A stretch of DNA of 64,000 nucleotides from Astropecten irregularis (taxonomy: Eukaryota > Echinodermata > Asteroidea > Paxillosida > Astropectinidae), in NCBI GenBank assembly GCA_963971285.1, contig OZ020248.1, positions 2,728,001-2,792,000 on the forward strand, in the 5' to 3' direction. The position numbers and the translations under genes were made by a program. Under the pieces are notes generated by a model. The model was given only the letters and a program-made list of their open reading frames with translations. It did not search any database and was not told the DNA's origin. Positions 58,901-64,000 of the stretch are shown piece by piece. Position 1 is the first letter of the stretch; every line of letters starts with the position of its first letter.

Positions 58901-61900
58901 CCGAAAAAGTACAATACACACTGGCATAAGAACAGCTTAAAACGACGTCACATTCATAAGCCAATCAGAGTAGGGAAAGCTAAAAATGTATTTCCAAACA
59001 CTGTTAAGGGCCAATCACGTTTATTCCAATTCCAGGCTATTCCAACACCAGCAGGGTTGTAATGTTTCTGGGTTAATCAGGAAAGTTAAACTTTCTCTTA
59101 TGTTTCCTCCTCAATATATTTTAAATAAGAGAGTTGTGAGAGCTATGGAAATGAAGGATTGAAGAAATATGGCACTGGACCTCCTGCCTGGACTCTGGGC
59201 TTCCATTTATGAGCAGTGTGATGCAATTGGGTGAGAAAAGTGGGTCTATTTCAGCCGCTTTTCCCTCTTCAAATTTGCAGAGGGATGTTTTTTTAATGGC
59301 TTCTTTGACTGGAGTGATCCATATACCTTGTTTTAAGGGGTGGTCAGCTGAGAATGAGTATATCTCAAAAATTCAAAGGTCAACCCACCATAAAATGAAA
59401 AGAAAATGAAAGGTGACATATGTTTCATCATCATTTTCTTTTGTGCAACTTGAACAGCTGCGCGCAGGACACCAAATCACCAAGCTACCCCCCCCCCCAA
59501 AAAAAAAATCATGAAAAGAAATGGACACCCATGTCTATGGGAGTTTATTTACTTGAATGCAACCATAACGCGGGCGATCGGCGAGCCTCGGCATCGCCGT
59601 CCATACGCCGACCAAGTCGAAGGCCCGAACTCGTACGCCGACCGACTCGTACGCCAACCAACTCGTACGACGACCAACTCGTACGCCACCAGCACATTAA
59701 GATTGTACGTAGTTTGTATTAACAAAATAAACAAGCACTGAGTGTGCCGTGCTCGTCCACGTCGGTGGGGGGCAAACCTAATTTGAATATAATCTTGATA
59801 TAATAATTTCTCACACTACAACGTGCACTGTGTTCATCAGTCTAATTAATTAGCTTCGCTCTGTTGAGCTGACAAATTTATGTCAAAAGCAGGGGAATTA
59901 TATCCTATGGTTACCGAAAAAGTACAATACACACTGGCATAAGAACAGCTTAAAACGACGTCACATTCATAAGCCAATCAGAGTAGGGAAAGCTAAAAAT
60001 GTATTTCCAAACACTGTTAAGGGCCAATCACGTTTATTCCAATTCCAGGCTATTCCAACACCAGCAGGGTTGTAATGTTTCTGGGTTAATCAGGAAAGTT
60101 AAACTTTCTCTTATGTTTCCTCCTCAATATATTTTAAATAAGAGAGTTGTGAGAGCTATGGAAATGAAGGATTGAAGAAATATGGCACTGGACCTCCTGC
60201 CTGGACTCTGGGCTTCCATTTATGAGCAGTGTGATGCAATTGGGTGAGAAAAGTGGGTCTATTTCAGCCGCTTTTCCCTCTTCAAATTTGCAGAGGGATG
60301 TTTTTTTAATGGCTTCTTTGACTGGAGTGATCCATATACCTTGTTTTAAGGGGTGGTCAGCTGAGAATGAGTATATCTCAAAAATTCAAAGGTCAACCCA
60401 CCATAAAATGAAAAGAAAATGAAAGGTGACATATGTTTCATCATCATTTTCTTTTGTGCAACTTGAACAGCTGCGCGCAGGACACCAAATCACCAAGCTA
60501 CCCCCCCCCCAAAAAAAATCATGAAAAGAAATGGACACCCATGTCTATGGGAGTTTATTTACTTGAATGCAACCATAACGCGGGCGATCGGCGAGCCTCG
60601 GCATCGCCGTCCATACGCCGACCAAGTCGAAGGCCCGAACTCGTACGCCGACCGACTCGTACGCCAACCAACTCGTACGACGACCAACTCGTACGCCACC
60701 AGCACATTAAGATTGTACGTAGTTTGTATTAACAAAATAAACAAGCACTGAGTGTGCCGTGCTCGTCCACGTCGGTGGGGGGCAAACCTAATTTGAATAT
60801 AATCTTGATATAATAATTTCTCACACTACAACGTGCACTGTGTTCATCAGTCTAATTAATTAGCTTCGCTCTGTTGAGCTGACAAATTTATGTCAAAAGC
60901 AGGGGAATTATATCCTATGGTTACCGAAAAAGTACAATACACACTGGCATAAGAACAGCTTAAAACGACGTCACATTCATAAGCCAATCAGAGTAGGGAA
61001 AGCTAAAAATGTATTTCCAAACACTGTTAAGGGCCAATCACGTTTATTCCAATTCCAGGCTATTCCAACACCAGCAGGGTTGTAATGTTTCTGGGTTAAT
61101 CAGGAAAGTTAAACTTTCTCTTATGTTTCCTCCTCAATATATTTTAAATAAGAGAGTTGTGAGAGCTATGGAAATGAAGGATTGAAGAAATATGGCACTG
61201 GACCTCCTGCCTGGACTCTGGGCTTCCATTTATGAGCAGTGTGATGCAATTGGGTGAGAAAAGTGGGTCTATTTCAGCCGCTTTTCCCTCTTCAAATTTG
61301 CAGAGGGATGTTTTTTTAATGGCTTCTTTGACTGGAGTGATCCATATACCTTGTTTTAAGGGGTGGTCAGCTGAGAATGAGTATATCTCAAAAATTCAAA
61401 GGTCAACCCACCATAAAATGAAAAGAAAATGAAAGGTGACATATGTTTCATCATCATTTTCTTTTGTGCAACTTGAACAGCTGCGCGCAGGACACCAAAT
61501 CACCAAGCTACCCCCCCCCCCAAAAAAAATCATGAAAAGAAATGGACACCCATGTCTATGGGAGTTTATTTACTTGAATGCAACCATAACGCGGGCGATC
61601 GGCGAGCCTCGGCATCGCCGTCCATACGCCGACCAAGTCGAAGGCCCGAACTCGTACGCCGACCGACTCGTACGCCAACCAACTCGTACGACGACCAACT
61701 CGTACGCCACCAGCACATTAAGATTGTACGTAGTTTGTATTAACAAAATAAACAAGCACTGAGTGTGCCGTGCTCGTCCACGTCGGTGGGGGGCAAACCT
61801 AATTTGAATATAATCTTGATATAATAATTTCTCACACTACAACGTGCACTGTGTTCATCAGTCTAATTAATTAGCTTCGCTCTGTTGAGCTGACAAATTT

Positions 61901-64000
61901 ATGTCAAAAGCAGGGGAATTATATCCTATGGTTACCGAAAAAGTACAATACACACTGGCATAAGAACAGCTTAAAACGACGTCACATTCATAAGCCAATC
62001 AGAGTAGGGAAAGCTAAAAATGTATTTCCAAACACTGTTAAGGGCCAATCACGTTTATTCCAATTCCAGGCTATTCCAACACCAGCAGGGTTGTAATGTT
62101 TCTGGGTTAATCAGGAAAGTTAAACTTTCTCTTATGTTTCCTCCTCAATATATTTTAAATAAGAGAGTTGTGAGAGCTATGGAAATGAAGGATTGAAGAA
62201 ATATGGCACTGGACCTCCTGCCTGGACTCTGGGCTTCCATTTATGAGCAGTGTGATGCAATTGGGTGAGAAAAGTGGGTCTATTTCAGCCGCTTTTCCCT
62301 CTTCAAATTTGCAGAGGGATGTTTTTTTAATGGCTTCTTTGACTGGAGTGATCCATATACCTTGTTTTAAGGGGTGGTCAGCTGAGAATGAGTATATCTC
62401 AAAAATTCAAAGGTCAACCCACCATAAAATGAAAAGAAAATGAAAGGTAACATATGTTTCATCATCATTTTCTTTTGTGCAACTGAACAGCTGCGCGCAG
62501 GACACCAAATCACCAAGCTACCCCCCCCCCCCCAAAAAAAAATCATGAAAAGAAATGGACACCCATGTCTATGGGAGTTTATTTACTTGAATGCAACCAT
62601 AACGCGGGCGATCGGCGAGCCTCGGCATCGCCGTCCATACGCCGACCAAGTCGAAGGCCCGAACTCGTACGCCGACCGACTCGTACGCCAACCAACTCGT
62701 ACGACGACCAACTCGTACGCCACCAGCACATTAAGATTGTACGTAGTTTGTATTAACAAAATAAACAAGCACTGAGTGTGCCGTGCTCGTCCACGTCGGT
62801 GGGGGGCAAACCTAATTTGAATATAATCTTGATATAATAATTTCTCACACTACAACGTGCACTGTGTTCATCAGTCTAATTAATTAGCTTCGCTCTGTTG
62901 AGCTGACAAATTTATGTCAAAAGCAGGGGAATTATATCCTATGGTTACCGAAAAAGTACAATACACACTGGCATAAGAACAGCTTAAAACGACGTCACAT
63001 TCATAAGCCAATCAGAGTAGGGAAAGCTAAAAATGTATTTCCAAACACTGTTAAGGGCCAATCACGTTTATTCCAATTCCAGGCTATTCCAACACCAGCA
63101 GGGTTGTAATGTTTCTGGGTTAATCAGGAAAGTTAAACTTTCTCTTATGTTTCCTCCTCAATATATTTTAAATAAGAGAGTTGTGAGAGCTATGGAAATG
63201 AAGGATTGAAGAAATATGGCACTGGACCTCCTGCCTGGACTCTGGGCTTCCATTTATGAGCAGTGTGATGCAATTGGGTGAGAAAAGTGGGTCTATTTCA
63301 GCCGCTTTTCCCTCTTCAAATTTGCAGAGGGATGTTTTTTTAATGGCTTCTTTGACTGGAGTGATCCATATACCTTGTTTTAAGGGGTGGTCAGCTGAGA
63401 ATGAGTATATCTCAAAAATTCAAAGGTCAACCCACCATAAAATGAAAAGAAAATGAAAGGTGACATATGTTTCATCATCATTTTCTTTTGTGCAACTTGA
63501 ACAGCTGCGCGCAGGACACCAAATCACCAAGCTACCCCCCCCCCAAAAAAAAATCATGAAAAGAAATGGACACCCATGTCTATGGGAGTTTATTTACTTG
63601 AATGCAACCATAACGCGGGCGATCGGCGAGCCTCGGCATCGCCGTCCATACGCCGACCAAGTCGAAGGCCCGAACTCGTACGCCGACCGACTCGTACGCC
63701 AACCAACTCGTACGACGACCAACTCGTACGCCACCAGCACATTAAGATTGTACGTAGTTTGTATTAACAAAATAAACAAGCACTGAGTGTGCCGTGCTCG
63801 TCCACGTCGGTGGGGGGCAAACCTAATTTGAATATAATCTTGATATAATAATTTCTCACACTACAACGTGCACTGTGTTCATCAGTCTAATTAATTAGCT
63901 TCGCTCTGTTGAGCTGACAAATTTATGTCAAAAGCAGGGGAATTATATCCTATGGTTACCGAAAAAGTACAATACACACTGGCATAAGAACAGCTTAAAA

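Larger units (their letters stand above)
38855..64000 (+). repeat. satellite, 1,013-bp unit, at least 24 full copies plus a partial
   Basis: The unit begins CTCAATATATTTTAAATAAG and ends TATGTTTCCTC. Corresponding positions recur every 1,009-1,016 bp (for example at 38954, 39966, 40982, 41991 ... 63256), mean about 1,012.6. Units run head to tail without interruption to the window edge. Length differences come almost only from one C(8-16)A(7-10) tract about 380 bp into the unit. Outside it I noticed only about half a dozen differences: T to C near 41479 and 45526, one at 47721, single-base insertions near 54043 and 56041, and two changes near 62449-62484. Part of the unit holds four 15-16-bp subrepeats (AACTCGTACGCCGACC type). 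Open frames of 61-111 codons recur in every unit, but only because the units are copies. Confidence 0.97.

Noticed and set aside
38954-63786. Recurrent 61-111-residue open frames in every satellite unit, such as the 66-residue frame starting MSSVMQ
   Set aside because: The frames persist because the units are nearly identical copies. There is no family match, several frames overlap on both strands, and one class changes frame with the C/A tract. A possible spliced frame from about 120 bp before AACAGCTGCG was considered but is unsupported.
38855-64000. CRISPR array or rDNA/snRNA/histone cluster
   Set aside because: The whole 1-kb unit repeats with no unique spacers, and no rRNA, snRNA, histone or 5S sequence is recognisable in the unit.

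Overview
The window looks like genomic DNA of an invertebrate deuterostome, most likely an echinoderm or a relative. It is AT-rich, with spliced genes whose GT-AG introns run from about 0.2 to 2 kb. Several products match human proteins closely (IQCK, TMEM104, CCDC137, DCXR). The introns are full of tRNA-derived SINEs and small foldback or MITE elements. Species assignment is inference; the spliced gene models come directly from the sequence.

Layout. 1-800: a probable divergent promoter with Staf/ZNF143-like and CRE motifs. 1211-4371 (+): a five-coding-exon NERD-domain protein. 4372-7955: 3' flank, a Tourist/Harbinger-like MITE and a 994-bp foldback element with arms of 16-bp repeats. 7956-11859 (+): IQCK in seven coding exons. 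13248-20810 (-): TMEM104 in nine coding exons, converging on IQCK. 22093-27573 (-): CCDC137 in six coding exons, with intronic minisatellites and a 420-bp near-perfect palindrome. 29772-32753 (-): an ankyrin-repeat protein in three coding exons, one intron being of GC-AG type. 34915-38173 (+): most of an L-xylulose reductase gene (DCXR), without recognisable first or last exons. 38855-64000: a head-to-tail satellite of about 1,013 bp, with 24 full units plus a partial one, that runs off the window.

The genes do not form a pathway. They are a ciliary IQ-motif protein, a membrane transporter-fold protein, a nucleolar-type coiled-coil protein, a sugar/carbonyl reductase and two proteins without a named function. 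The human counterparts of TMEM104, CCDC137 and DCXR all lie in 17q25, as far as I recall, so the cluster may be a piece of ancient conserved linkage.

The most unusual content is repetitive. The satellite begins in or just after the expected last intron of DCXR. Units are nearly identical apart from a C/A homopolymer tract. Each unit carries promoter-like motifs (CRE core, CCAAT boxes, TATA-like) and an AATAAA followed by GT-rich sequence. Its internal 15-16-bp subrepeats resemble those in the arms of the 994-bp foldback element. Two different foldback elements are flanked by exact 8-bp direct repeats. At least three cases of one element nested in another are readable.
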